DNA of 64,000 bases from assembly GCF_000004195.4 (NCBI RefSeq), contig NC_030681.2:29004482-29068481 (forward strand), in the 5' to 3' direction. Positions within the stretch are counted from its first letter, which is position 1. Each line of letters begins with the position of its first letter. Source of the stretch: Xenopus tropicalis (lineage: Eukaryota; Chordata; Amphibia; Anura; Pipidae). This document shows, piece after piece, positions 32,852 through 43,356 of this stretch. The notes under the pieces are model-generated. The model searched no databases and was not told where the DNA came from. It saw only the letters and a list, made by a program, of their open reading frames with translations. The position numbers and the translations under genes are program-made.

Positions 32852-33131
32852 TAGCGATGAACGAATCTGTCCTGTTTCGTTTCACCTGAAAATTAATGAA
32901 TCTTTAAAAAGATTTGCGAAGTGGCGGAATATTCACAAAACATTGAAAATGACGCGCGCAAAAAAATGTGGTGCTTGTCAAAAAAATTACGCGCACTGCA
33001 ATTTTTTTTGACGCACAAGAATTTTTTTTGCATAGCAAATTTTTCGCCTATTTCAAGAAAAAAAACACCAATGGCGAATCGCGGAAATTCCCTGCAAATT
33101 CATGTGTGGCAAAATATTTCACTCATCACTA
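32852..33131. mobile_element. TAGTGATGAGCG MITE with perfect ATTGCAAT duplication
   Basis: TAGCGATGAACGAATCTGTC at the left faces AAATATTTCACTCATCACTA at the right. ATTGCAAT occurs exactly at 32844-32851 and 33132-33139. An 8-bp duplication supports hAT-type mobilisation for this family. Confidence 0.9.
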
Positions 33132-33266
33132 ATTGCAATCAAAAGTGAAAAATGATACCATGCTTTGATTATCTTACCTATTATTATTCTTCTTTATATT
33201 CTAGCCATCACTAAGAACCATTGAATAATAAATAAGCACAGGTTTGTAAAGCAGAGTGCTCTGGAT

Positions 33267-33592
33267 TAATGATGAGCAAATCTCTAAGAAAATTCACTAA
33301 ACGGCGAAAAATTCACGAAACACATTTGTCACACAATTTTTTTGTCGCCTGCGTCTATTTTATGTCGTCCATGTCTATTTTTTTGTCCCCCATGCTTTTT
33401 TGACAGCGCCCGATTTGATGCGACTGAGATCGATTTGACGCACCCACGCCCTTTTTGACACGACCGCGCCCAATTTGACGCGCAACTAAAAAATTTCCAT
33501 GCAACAAATTTTTCCGCTGCAAATTTTCGCAATGGCGAAATGCAGAAATTTGCTGCAAATCCATACCTGCTGAAAAAATTCGCTCATCACTA
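33267..33592. mobile_element. TAGTGATGAGCG MITE with perfect CTCTGGAT duplication
   Basis: TAATGATGAGCAAATCTC and AAATTCGCTCATCACTA are the ends. CTCTGGAT occurs exactly at 33259-33266 and 33593-33600. Between about 33340 and 33480 it holds a loose array of TTTGACGCGACCG-type units, an early stage of the internal arrays seen at 45895, 57605 and 62456. Confidence 0.92.
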
Positions 33593-33600
33593 CTCTGGAT

Positions 33601-34238
33601 TTATGGCCTGGCCCTGTCATCCGATGGGCCGGTGCTCCTCCTCCTTCTTCTTCTTGTGTGGCGGCGACAGGCCCTTTTATAAGGTTGCGCTCCATGCGTA
33701 CTGAAGTCACATATATGCACGAGGCGCAAGCTTATAAAACAGCCTGTTGCCGCTGCACAAGGAGAAGGAGCCTTACAAGGAGCGGACAATGACTACGGGG
33801 GGCACGGTCTATGGTGTTCACTGTGAATGGGTGCAATTGGGGGCACGGTCTATGGTGTTCACTGTGAATGGGTGCAATTGGGGGCACTGTCTGTGGGGAC
33901 AATTGGGGGCACTTTCTATGGGGGCACAGTATATGGGGGGTACTGTATATGGGGCAATTGGGGGCACTTTCTATGGGGACAATGGGGGCATTTCTATGGG
34001 GGGAACTGTCTATGGGGGCACTGTGTATGGGGGGTAATGTCTATGGGGCAATTGGAGGCACTGTGTATGGGGGGCCATGGCTAGCATAGCGTTAGGGGGG
34101 CCCTGGCCAGCATAGCATTAGGAGGCACTGTGGTTGGGGGGCCCTTATACATTTTATGTCTGTGTGTCCTGTACTGATGGGAGGGGGACCCAGAAAATTT
34201 TGTTGTGAGGGGCCCCGTGATTTCTGATGGCGGCCCTG
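33601..34238 (-). mobile_element. hAT-like element, CAGGGCCGCCATCAG end, with minisatellite
   Basis: Read in reverse from 34238, it starts CAGGGCCGCCATCAGAAAT and runs through GGGGCCCCTCACAACAAAAT, a common Xenopus hAT-type end. The far end near 33610 (GGCCTGGCCCTGTCATCC) is not a clear match and no duplication was found. The middle is taken over by the minisatellite at 33797-34130. Confidence 0.5.
33797..34130 (+). repeat. GGGGGCACTGTCTATGGGG minisatellite
   Basis: Two 41-bp units (GGGGGCACGGTCTATGGTGT, then TCACTGTGAATGGGTGCAATT-like) are followed by shorter, variable units of about 15-30 bp built on GGCACTGTCTATGGGG and GGCAATTGG. Three open frames of 70-96 codons rich in Gly, Trp and Tyr are products of this periodicity. 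Confidence 0.85.
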
Positions 34239-34740
34239 GCCATTAATAACTTGTGTGTTCAGCTAGCACCAAAGACTGACGGTCCCCTTGAAAAGTTAGG
34301 ATATTCTATTTAGCAGTACCTATAAACGGGCCTATAGGTCATGCTTTATTTGTCAGCTGCAAGTGCAAAGGATGAATTAAATTCAAAACACAGTATCTAC
34401 AAAACTGGAATTTGTATTATACTTCAATATTTCAGAGAATATCTGTAGCCTTCTGGCAATTATCATTCTGGTTTGATTTATACCCAGCCACCATATTCTG
34501 CAATATAACCATATGAACATATCGAACTCTGCTCCAATGGCGCTTACAGGCTACATTCTTACACTCTATGGTCATTTATATCAAAAGCCAATTAACCTGC
34601 CTGTTTCTGGAGTGTGGGAAGAAACTGCAGTACCCGGGGGAAACACTCACAGATAGGGGTAGAACATACAAATACTTTGCAGATAGCTCTCTTTTTTGAA
34701 TTTGTAAGGCTTTGCTCATATTCGAAATAAGAACCTTCTG
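34239..34740. other. Unique stretch
   Basis: Nothing is recognised beyond GGAGTGTGGGAAGAAACTG near 34610, a string seen in several vertebrate repeats. Confidence 0.35.
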
Positions 34741-34866
34741 TCTGCCCAGTGGTTAGGGAAGGGCAGAAACTAACTGGGAGGTTCCTGGTTTGACTCCCAG
34801 CTGAGTGTTGCAGAGCTGATCCTAGGACTATTGCACAGCAACCCTACCCACTGGGCCACCGAGCTG
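34741..34866 (+). mobile_element. tRNA-derived SINE-like head, with inverted second head
   Basis: TGCCCAGTGGTTAGG (34743-34757) resembles an RNA polymerase III box A, and GGTTTGACTCC (34787-34797) a box B, at tRNA-like spacing. On the other strand, GGCCCAGTGGGTAGGG (34842-34857) looks like a second box A facing the first. This could be two SINE heads in inverted orientation or a tRNA-like fold-back. No LINE-type tail is seen. Confidence 0.5.
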
Positions 34867-35910
34867 CCTTAGCCTGTCAGAAATTTACACGAGAGCTATC
34901 TCCTGATTGGTCGGTATGGTTGTATTTAAGTTTTATAAATTTCCCCCTTTAGATCGTGTCACTAGATACATTACTCTTTTTTTCCCCCTTGGATCAATTA
35001 AGCTCATTACAATCCTGTGTCATAATATAGTGAATTGGAAGTTGATAATACTGTAGATGGAGCCTAGAATATTATATTGCCCCCCAGGTCACCATTAATC
35101 TCAGGGCAATCACAATTAATTAACAGGATTACTTTTAGAACTAAGGGACTTGATGGCACCCCAATGATGTAGCTACCATTCCCTCTGTATCATACAGTGT
35201 GGTATTTGGCAAATCAGAGTTTGCAGTAAGACTAAACATGTATGGGACTTTTATCTATCAAAACAGGATGTTAAATCTTATTTTCCTATCTAAAATTGCT
35301 TTGTGCTTTGAAAAAAAAAGTCTAAAATATACTTTAATCTCCAAAACATCAAAATGTTTATAATTACAGCATCTCCCGGGATGGCAATTGCTTTTCAGGC
35401 TCAGTGGCTTTTCCAATAATGAGCTTTTTGATTTTTCCAAGGAAAAGTACTTTTTTAGTGTAATATAAAGTAATGGGGGTTTTTATAGGTAGACGACACA
35501 TAACCGTTAATAGTGTCTACTTCCTTCTTGTCACTTATAATACTTTGCACATGGGGCACACTTAGCTAGCTGGCAGGTAATCATCAGATATAATCTAGTC
35601 TCTATTAATGATTGTTTAATTAACTTGTTTTATTTTTTTCTACAACTTCATGGTATTGACTTTTGTACTAGAATGAAGAGCTTCAAAATAAATAAACACA
35701 TATATTGGGAAACATTAATGAGGACAGTTTATGTTTAAAAAGATTAACTTAGATGCTGTAGTATGTCTAGAAAACACTTCAGTTCTCATTTACAAAAGTA
35801 AACTGCCAGTGTGGTTCTTTACAATAGCCACTAAATTGTGCAGCATTAACAAAAATATTCCCCCAGAATTAAATCTCAACTAACCGTTTATATCTAATAA
35901 AGTGGCCCTA
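34867..35910. other. Unique stretch
   Basis: No coding or repeat signal. TAAT-rich words are frequent from 35080 to 35130 and from 35580 to 35720. Confidence 0.38.
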
Positions 35911-36136
35911 TAGTGACGAGCAGGCATGGATTCCCTGCATTTCACCATTGGTGAACTTTTTTTGTAAAACTGCTGCAAAATTTGCTGCGTCGATAGTGAG
36001 GATAAAATTAAAAAAAAAGTCACGTACATCAAAAAAAAGTCGTACGGCAGACACATTTTCTGGATTTTTTGTGGATTTTTCAAAAGTTTCTCGAATTTTT
36101 TGGCTAAGCAAAATGGGACAGATTTGCTCATGACTA
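35911..36136. mobile_element. TAGTGATGAGCG MITE
   Basis: TAGTGACGAGCAGGCATGG at the left and ACAGATTTGCTCATGACTA at the right. GTGGCCCTA before and GTGGCCTA after differ by one C in a C run, consistent with one 8-bp duplication. Confidence 0.82.
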
Positions 36137-36187
36137 GTGGCCTAGTATTTAATAGTAATAGTATAGTAGTAATAGTATTTTACCAAA

Positions 36188-36211
36188 CTGAAATACATAT
36201 ATATATATATA
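36188..36211. repeat. Short (AT)n run
   Basis: An AT dinucleotide run of about 20 nt. Confidence 0.8.
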
Positions 36212-36360
36212 TTCCTTAAATAGCAGCACATCTTATAACTTGTAATAAAATGGTGCACGTGTCCAGCCACAACCACTGCCGAGTATGGTATAAATGATAA
36301 AAGTTCATTATATTATCTTCATGTGCATTATAACACATATCTCATTAACCATGTAAACAG

Positions 36361-36411
36361 GTACATTACCCCATCTGCAACGTTTTGGCGTACCTCTACT
36401 CCTTTATCAAG
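36361..36411 (-). ncRNA. Decayed hammerhead-like fold at the Penelope 3' end
   Basis: On the minus strand TTGATAA replaces CTGATGA, and an extra A follows it. GGAGTA can pair with TACGCC (one mismatch) as stem II. CAAAA stands for GAAA, and CGTTGC for CGCGTC. The spacing equals that of the 26755-26797 ribozyme, but both core boxes are mutated, so activity is not expected. Confidence 0.4.
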
Positions 36412-37210
36412 CTAGGGATAAAGTAATACCCCAACATTTAGTGAAACATATAAATCATAATTTTTGTTTAACCCGTGTGGTGCCAGAGTATCGAGCCTGT
36501 GTATCCACCACACCTCACATTTCCTTAAAATTCGTTCCCTATCCCCACCCCTCCTAGGCATGGGGACCATCTCCAAGACCATCATTTTGAGCTGATTCTC
36601 ATTGTGACCATGTTCCTTATAGTGTCTAGATACAGGCAATATTACCTTGGCCTTCCTTATAGTTGAACAATGCTGGAAGATACATGTCTTGATCTGTAGA
36701 GTGGTTTCCCCCCACATAAAGGAGACCACATGGACAGATCAAGATGTACACCACAAACCTTGTCAAACAGGTATGGTATCCCCTAATTAAATACTCCCTC
36801 CCAGTCTCCAGGTGCATGAAGGATCTGCCCTTCATCACAAAAATATATTTGGAGCAAGAGAGGCAGGGATACAGCCCCAGACTATGAGTTCCTAAATAAG
36901 TCTGTATCCTTTCACCTTGTACCCTCATATCTGATGAGACCAACTGGGATCCCAAGGTACGGCCCCTTTTAGAAAAGATCAATATTGGGATAGGCCGATC
37001 TTAAAATACTCCAATTTTTACTAAGCATTGACATGACAATACCACTCTGTACCCCAAACTGGGTTACAAAAGGTATGCGTGAAACCTTGTTTTTATTTTT
37101 AGTCACACCTTTATCCTCACTGACTCTCTGTCATTTCATACCCAGGGCAACCCTTGGGTAACCCCTGTCCCGCAATTTCTTCTCCATCCCATTCATTTGC
37201 CGTCCCTCAC
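36412..37210 (-). pseudogene. Penelope-like RT/GIY-YIG polyprotein fragment
   Basis: Penelope-like proteins join a reverse transcriptase to a GIY-YIG nuclease that nicks target DNA. From about 37200 downward the minus strand reads KLRDRGYPRVALGMK, then RIPFVTQFGVQSGIV and KNWSIL (end of the polymerase region). It continues with YPCLSCSKYIF (a cysteine motif), TGREYLIRGYHTC, and VVYILICPCGLLYVGG (the GIY-YIG core). The reading frame then shifts near 36670 to give YKEHGHNENQLKMMVLE, RRGGDRERILRKCEVWW and IHRLDTLAPHGLN, ending at 36412-36414. A stop lies in the upstream part (after ALGMK). The polymerase catalytic residues are missing. Stops and a frameshift make it a pseudogene. Confidence 0.85.
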
Positions 37211-37215
37211 ACCGG

Positions 37216-38942
37216 GATCACTAACCAACCTCTGCCATGAAACATGAATTTAAATGCATTACTAATCATCCTTGTATTGTGAATCTGTAATTTATAGGCA
37301 CTAGGCCTTACTAATTTTGCTATATAAATGACTGGCTCACAGGGCTAATAAAGACATAGATAGTACTGAGCTATTAGTTAATCAGATTTGCTGCAGCAGC
37401 TCCTTCCTGTTTTGGGATGCACTAATAATGTATCCAAGCTCCAAGAAGAGATGTTTTCTCATGAAATTTTCTGTCTGAACAAACTGCAATTTAATCTGGA
37501 GAACAATATCAGAGAATATCCCTGTGCTAGTTGAATAACGAGTGTGAGAATACTGTATGTGTTTGGTGTGGAACAATTGCTTACATAACTTCTAATAATT
37601 AAGACAACAAAATCAGTACAACTAAAGCTTTATCCATAGCTCCTCAGCCAAACCCAACTGCATCCACCCCTTATTAGGTCCACGATTCAACTCTTAATTT
37701 AAGATCTTCCTGCATATTATGATGATCATATTTCCTCGAGGCTTGAGCAAGGCCACTACAAGATACATTTGTTTTTTTGGAAGGAAGCCAAAACAAATAC
37801 TGCTTTGGGCATAGTAACTTTTAGCTACATGGTGAGGTAATTACTCTAGTTTCCTCTCATTGACGTGCCTCTCCAGAGATGTCCTAGACTGCTGTATTGC
37901 AAGCAGTTTTCGATGTCAATAATATTCTTTTATTCATTTTTTTTTTTTTTCAAATAATTGTGTATGAATCATAAATTTCTCATGAAGGCTAGACAGAGTT
38001 ATGTAGAGCTACAGCAGATGTAGATACAGTCAATAAAATCATAAGTGCATTTGTTCTTTGTTTCTATGGCGAGCTCAAGAAACTGCTTTTTTTTTTTTTT
38101 TTTTACATATGTGACATTTCTAATATGTAAACAGCTAAACACTTCTGCATGCTACTGCCTGCTTAATGTTGACTTGACTCAGCACTGCTTAGTGTTAATC
38201 TTGCTGAGGAACTCGCGTTAATACCGTGGGCAGAACATTTTGGTTTACTGACCCTATTGGCTTTCAGATAATATTTCTGCCAACACTAACTCAAACAAAA
38301 AATGTTTATAGATAATTATCTTCTTTAGGCCAGCATACCAGCAAATTAATCTTAAAGACCAGACAGAATACACTTATGGTGTAGGTAGGCAATCACTGGG
38401 CACAACACAGACCAGAACAATCCGAGCAGTAATCAGTCTGCTTTCTTGTCAACGTGGGATGTTTGATTACCAAGGACTTCAGTGTTGTGATGAGAATCAT
38501 TTGTTTGAGTTGTTCCACCAAAATGTTCAGTTGGAGAAAACAAATGTTGAGATTTATTGCTGGTAAAAGAATGATTACTCCATTGTCCCTGAAATAGTCT
38601 TCCAGCACGAAAACTAGAAATATGTACTGGCATTTTTATTGCTTTTTTTTTTTATTTTTGCCTCGCCTTTAATGCAGAAGCCAACAAAGTCCATAAAAAA
38701 TATGCAACTATTTTAGTTGTGGATCTGGGATGAGAAATCAATTGTCATTATTAGGACTGGTATGAAATGAGCTGCAATTGTATTAGGTCAGAAAAAGTTG
38801 GGACAATGACTGCATTCTTGGGGGGGATCTCGGTTGGCAAGTCTAATCACAATAAAACCAGCTACATACATGTAGTTCTGGCACAGAACTGATACTAAGA
38901 TGTTATTTATATTCTGTGGAATTTGTCAGAAAAACAATTCAT
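37216..38942. other. Unique stretch, 1.7 kb
   Basis: No repeat ends or coding domains. T runs of 15-18 nt lie near 37938-37951 and 38086-38103. 38140-38300 is complex sequence (GAACTCGCGTTAATACCGTG) that could be conserved. Confidence 0.38.
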
Positions 38943-39164
38943 TATTAATGAGCAAATCTGTCCTGCTTCACTTTGCCAAAATAATTTGCGAAACTGCTAA
39001 AGAATTTGCAAAACGGCAAAAAATTTGAGAAATTCATTGAATTCAATTGTCACACAACTTTTTTTCTCACTCCAAACGCATGGGCATTTTTTCTTACGTG
39101 CAACAATTTTCAGATGGAGGAATGCCATGAATCCATGCCTGCCAAAAAGATTTGCTCATTATTT
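38943..39164. mobile_element. TAGTGATGAGCG-family MITE, worn ends
   Basis: TATTAATGAGCAAATCTGTC and AGATTTGCTCATTATTT are altered family ends. The interior holds AATCCATGCCTGCC. No duplication is visible, so it is an old copy. Confidence 0.65.
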
Positions 39165-39406
39165 ACTATAGAATATGCCCTTGATGCTCTCTTTTAGAGG
39201 ACAAACTGTTCCATGTTTTAACCTTTTTAACTTCTCTTACTTTGATTCATGTCTCAAATTGAGCTGCCAGGAGTCCACCCAAAAACACTGCAGGCCCAGT
39301 CTCCAACTTCCTTTTCCCTCCTTTATTCTCATAGCTTTCCTCCAATTCTCCTCATTGTTCTCATACAGAAATGGGCAATGACTATAGTATAGACCCATGT
39401 GGCTAA

Positions 39407-39671
39407 GGGCCATGACAGATGAGGAGATTAGTGACCGCGCAACAAATCTCCCTTGTCGCGGGCGACTAATCTCCCCGAAATGCCATCCCATCCGCCAGTG
39501 GGATGGCATACGCACTACAGCGTTTTGCCGAGGTTGCCTTGAGAGGAAACTTCCGCGATTTCAGTGATGCATATGCCATCCCACGGGCTATTTACATTGT
39601 AGCCAGTGGGATGGCATTTCGGGGAGATTAGTCGCTCACAACATGGGAGATTTGTCTTTCTGTCACAGCCC
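39407..39671. mobile_element. Harbinger MITE, TAA duplication
   Basis: GGGCCATGACAGATGAGG and TCTGTCACAGCCC are the ends, flanked by TAA (39404-39406 and 39672-39674). The interior keeps GGCGACTAATCTCCCCGAAA and the GCCATCCCA palindrome. Its subterminal sequence differs from the CTGGCACACGGGG copies, so it is another subfamily. Confidence 0.87.
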
Positions 39672-39674
39672 TAA

Positions 39675-41337
39675 AAGGGGGAGTAGAAGGTCCCTTTGAC
39701 ACCTGGGCCCACTGGGATTTTTCCTGATATTCTAGTGACCCAGCACAAGACTAAAACTTATTGAGTTTGTGTTCAATTGTGTACATTTTATTCATTGCTG
39801 GGAAATGTAGGTATCTCTGCTGGTGGTGAAGGCAGAAAATCACTATAATTGAGGTAGTTTAGGTTTCTGACCCTCAGTAATAGTCATGTAATGCACATCA
39901 GTAATAACAAACAACTGCAGAATCTCAATTATCTTAGAGAGTGACCTCACCACTGATACAAATGAATAAGACAAATAATTGTTTTCATTCGGCATGGGAA
40001 GTTAAAAGTGAAACAAGGTTCAAGTTGTTTACTGTACTTCCACAGTATCCCCTATCTGCTTGAAAAATGTGGTATTTTACAAATTATTTGACTTCCTTGA
40101 GGAAGTTAGAGATCAAAGCAAGCTCACTGGCCACAAACATGATAAAAGGATAAATGTTAAACAGAGACTATGTACTCAACAGTTTAACACTTAACAAAAA
40201 ACAGTTTTCCAAGGACATTGAGGCCATGGCAACCTTGGATTCTGGATGACACTACAGCAATATATAGTATTACACAACAAAACTTGTCAAACTTTTGTGA
40301 TGACCCAGATCAGACCAGTCCAGCTGGAAGCCTGAAGGCCAGATGTAACTTTTCCAAGTGACTTTGTGGTTCCCCAGGCTGTTTAAGTGCTCTACAGGAT
40401 AACTTGCATAACATCAGCATTTAATATAATCTTGTCTATATATGGAGTCATCTGTCTGCTACAGGGAGAAACTGACTGTCCTGAGGAAAATGGAAAATAT
40501 ACATAGTGAGAAGTCCAAGGCTAATTAAAGTAGTGGGGACAGTCCAAGACTAATTAATATGTATTATAAGTTCTACTAATCTTGAAAAAAATTCACAAAT
40601 ACACAAAAAAGGGATTGATCAATCATTTGACTTACATTGGATCACAAATGTATGTATTAACCTCTGCTATAGTCAAGCAGTATCATGGGAATCATCCAAG
40701 AAGTTATTTTAACTTGATGCAGTGGGAACGTTGACAGCAGTTTCTGTTATAGCACATACTTATAAGAGGTGTGAGTTAGACAAGCCAGCATAGCAAGAGC
40801 AGTATTGGGCTCTATGGAAAAATTGTAGTGTGTAGACACTCATCTCACAGTAGGGATCACAGATTGGAAAGGGACTCAGGGTATCAGAAGCTTTCATTGG
40901 AATTGTCCCATTACATAGAGGTGTGCCTGTGTGGTGTGTGGTCATTGACAAGTTCTTTCTTCTGTTGTAAACTGTATAACTTTACCACTCAATCTCATAT
41001 TGAATCACCCTTTGTCAGTGGCAAACTACTCTGCGCCAGGCCTATCCACAAAAAAAATCTTTGGAGTGACCCAGTGCAAAGTTACAAACCCTACATACCC
41101 CCCCATGCAGGCATATCACTGCCCCCTTGCATAAAAATACCCACTTCCTCTCCACTCTCCTAACAGCTGCTGGGGAGGAGCAATTTATATGCAACAATAA
41201 AGGGCAAGGGTCCAGCTGAGAAAGACAGTTACAATGTACCAGTTTCTGCCTGTAGAGTAGCTGGAATAAGGTATTGTTGCCAAGAAAGGGTTACAAAACT
41301 GTATCTCTGATGGAATATTATTCCATTCTAAGGTCTA
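39675..41337. other. Unique stretch, 1.7 kb
   Basis: No genes are recognised. ACTTGTCAAACTTTTGTGAT near 40282 followed by CAGCTGGAAGCCTGAAGGCC resembles an old hAT end and recurs in part at 42915-42960. Both are too worn to call. Confidence 0.38.
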
Positions 41338-41608
41338 AAAGTACCCATACATGCACCAATATTATCATATGAAACAAGGTTTTGTACTATAGTCAATGCA
41401 TGTATGGTGGGTCGACAAGGAGACCAATATCAGCAAGAGTCTTGGATATCGGTTGTCTTGTCAATTGGTAGCCTTTGAAGGTGCCCGAACATCAGCTGTA
41501 TGCTAGATAGGGGTAGAATTCTATTATTTCTACCTTCATATCTGATGATTTAGCTCTTAACGTTAGTGGAGTGCTGAAAGATAGTTATTGTAATGTGTAT
41601 GACTGCCT
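41338..41608. mobile_element. TA-flanked MITE, AAGGTGGCCATACAC family
   Basis: AAAGTACCCATACATGC and TGTGTATGACTGCCT are the ends, with TA at 41336-41337 and 41609-41610. The interior (GGGTAGAATTCTATTATTTC, ATCTGATGATTTAGCTCTTA) parallels 32418-32708. Confidence 0.78.
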
Positions 41609-41783
41609 TAAGAGGCAGGAAAATGGCAGCCAAACTGAATCTCCCTACAAAAAAATGCTCAGGTTTGTCAGTCTATAGGATGGGAGGAAAGGTAAACCAC
41701 CTTTACAATGGGTGAAGAGGTGAAGTAGTCAAGTCAAGATATTTTAACATTATTATATCTATGGTAATCTAAGGTTTCTATTA

Positions 41784-41985
41784 GCGATGAGCAAAATTTT
41801 GTTGCCAGGCATAGGTTCTCTGTGAAATTCCACATTTCTCTATTGGCAAATTTTTTCGTGAAACTCATGTAAAAATTTGCTGCGTTAAGAAAAAAGTTGC
41901 GGTCACGTCAATAAAAGTCACACGCGTCAAAATGTCATGCGGCAGCTGCATTTCACAAAATTTTGCAGACAGATTTGTTCAAATC
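41784..41985. mobile_element. TAGTGATGAGCG-family MITE, right end worn
   Basis: It begins TAGCGATGAGCAAAATTTTG and contains GCGGTCACGTCAATAAAAGT units. The right end stops at ACAGATTTGTTCAAAT without the final ATCACTA. Confidence 0.62.
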
Positions 41986-43356
41986 CCCTGTTATTATTAG
42001 TTTCACGCAGGTTCCAATGTCCATTTTATTGCCTATCATTCTGGTTTTATGCTATCAGAATCATTTTAGTGATTTGGTTTGACATGCAACATTATGACAT
42101 TAATGTGCCATAATTAGGGTATTTGTAAAAAAATACAAATACCTGCACATAAATACAACATCAGTACAATATGAACACAAACTGCTTTTTTTTTTTTTAA
42201 ATTCAACAAAAGCCATTTTGTTCTTGTAACTTGCCATCCTTAAGAATGCCATTTTTAACATTCCTGCTGAATTCGAGAGTAAGCAAAACGTTCTCAGTTA
42301 ATTTAGGACGTGCCTGCCATCAAAACCAATCTAAAATGCTAGCAACAGCATCTTTATTAGCACTTACTGATCCCAGGAGTGATAAATACGTTTGTTTACT
42401 TACATGCGCTACCAAAACTGATGGTACAAAGCAAAATGATCAGACTATTAAACAGATAAACCAGCTTTAAATACAAAATGATGGTGCAATGCAAAGATAT
42501 GCCGAGCTAGCCTATCAGTCAGTTTCAGCCTAGCACTGCCTAACATTGCCATGAATATTGAGTGTCCTCCATAACTGTGATAACATCTGACAGCAACAAA
42601 ATGAGGAAGGCTATATATAGATTCAACAAAATTGGGCCCTTATTCCATGGAATTATTTTAGAAACACTATACCAAGAAATTAGAGATGACTAAATGTAAA
42701 AACAAAACGTATGCCTGAATCTTTACAGTTTATTTCAGTTATCTTTTACATATTCACATTAGTGAAAGTCAGAGGTCATTTACCTGGCTCTGTGATGCAA
42801 AATGCACACACATGTGTTACACACATATATAATATAAAGAGTATTCTGTCACATTAAAAGACAAATGGGAAACTGTTAGTGGATAGAATGAGCTTCAGAG
42901 TTTTGCAGATGTCCCAGAGCAAGGATGTCCAACTGAAGACCTTCAGGTCAGATATGACCCCTTCCAAGGTATTTTTTATGGCCACCTGCATTTCCATGAC
43001 CTCTGTAGAGCGCTGAGTAGAACATTACCAACATGTACGTTAGCTAACTGCCTACTACATGGAAAGAGTTGAGAAGCACTGTCCTCTGTGTGGCCAAATA
43101 TGCTCCCCTTATTGTGCCTCATTTAGATGAGCACATTAGAAATATCTGTGGATCTATGGTGTATAGAAGCCCTGCGTGTATATTATCTTCTTAAAGTAGA
43201 CATTACAAACAACAGGCCCATTCACATGCAAGACACATCCAAATGCATGGCCCAAAGCAGTCACATCTCTGCCCACATGATTTTCTAGGCTTCCTTAGCC
43301 ACTGATCAGATATGGATTGAAAAGGCATTTGGTCCCATAGACAGACCAATACTTTG
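41986..43356. other. Unique stretch
   Basis: A 13-nt T run lies at 42186-42198. 42230-42600 is complex, with a 79-codon frame of no recognised kind. Nothing else is supported. Confidence 0.38.

Larger units (their letters stand above)
36360..37215 (-). mobile_element. Penelope-like element, 5'-truncated
   Basis: The minus strand carries the last part of the reverse transcriptase, the linker and the GIY-YIG endonuclease (36412-37210). A 3' UTR of the Penelope type follows at 36360-36411 (AGCTTGATAAAGGAGTAGAG, GTACGCCAAAACG). That UTR matches the layout of a hammerhead with mutated core boxes. The upstream part of the polymerase is absent. Target duplications are not evident. Confidence 0.8.

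Noticed and set aside
33747..34089. Gly/Trp/Tyr-rich repetitive protein
   Set aside because: Three overlapping frames all read the same minisatellite; no flanking gene structure.
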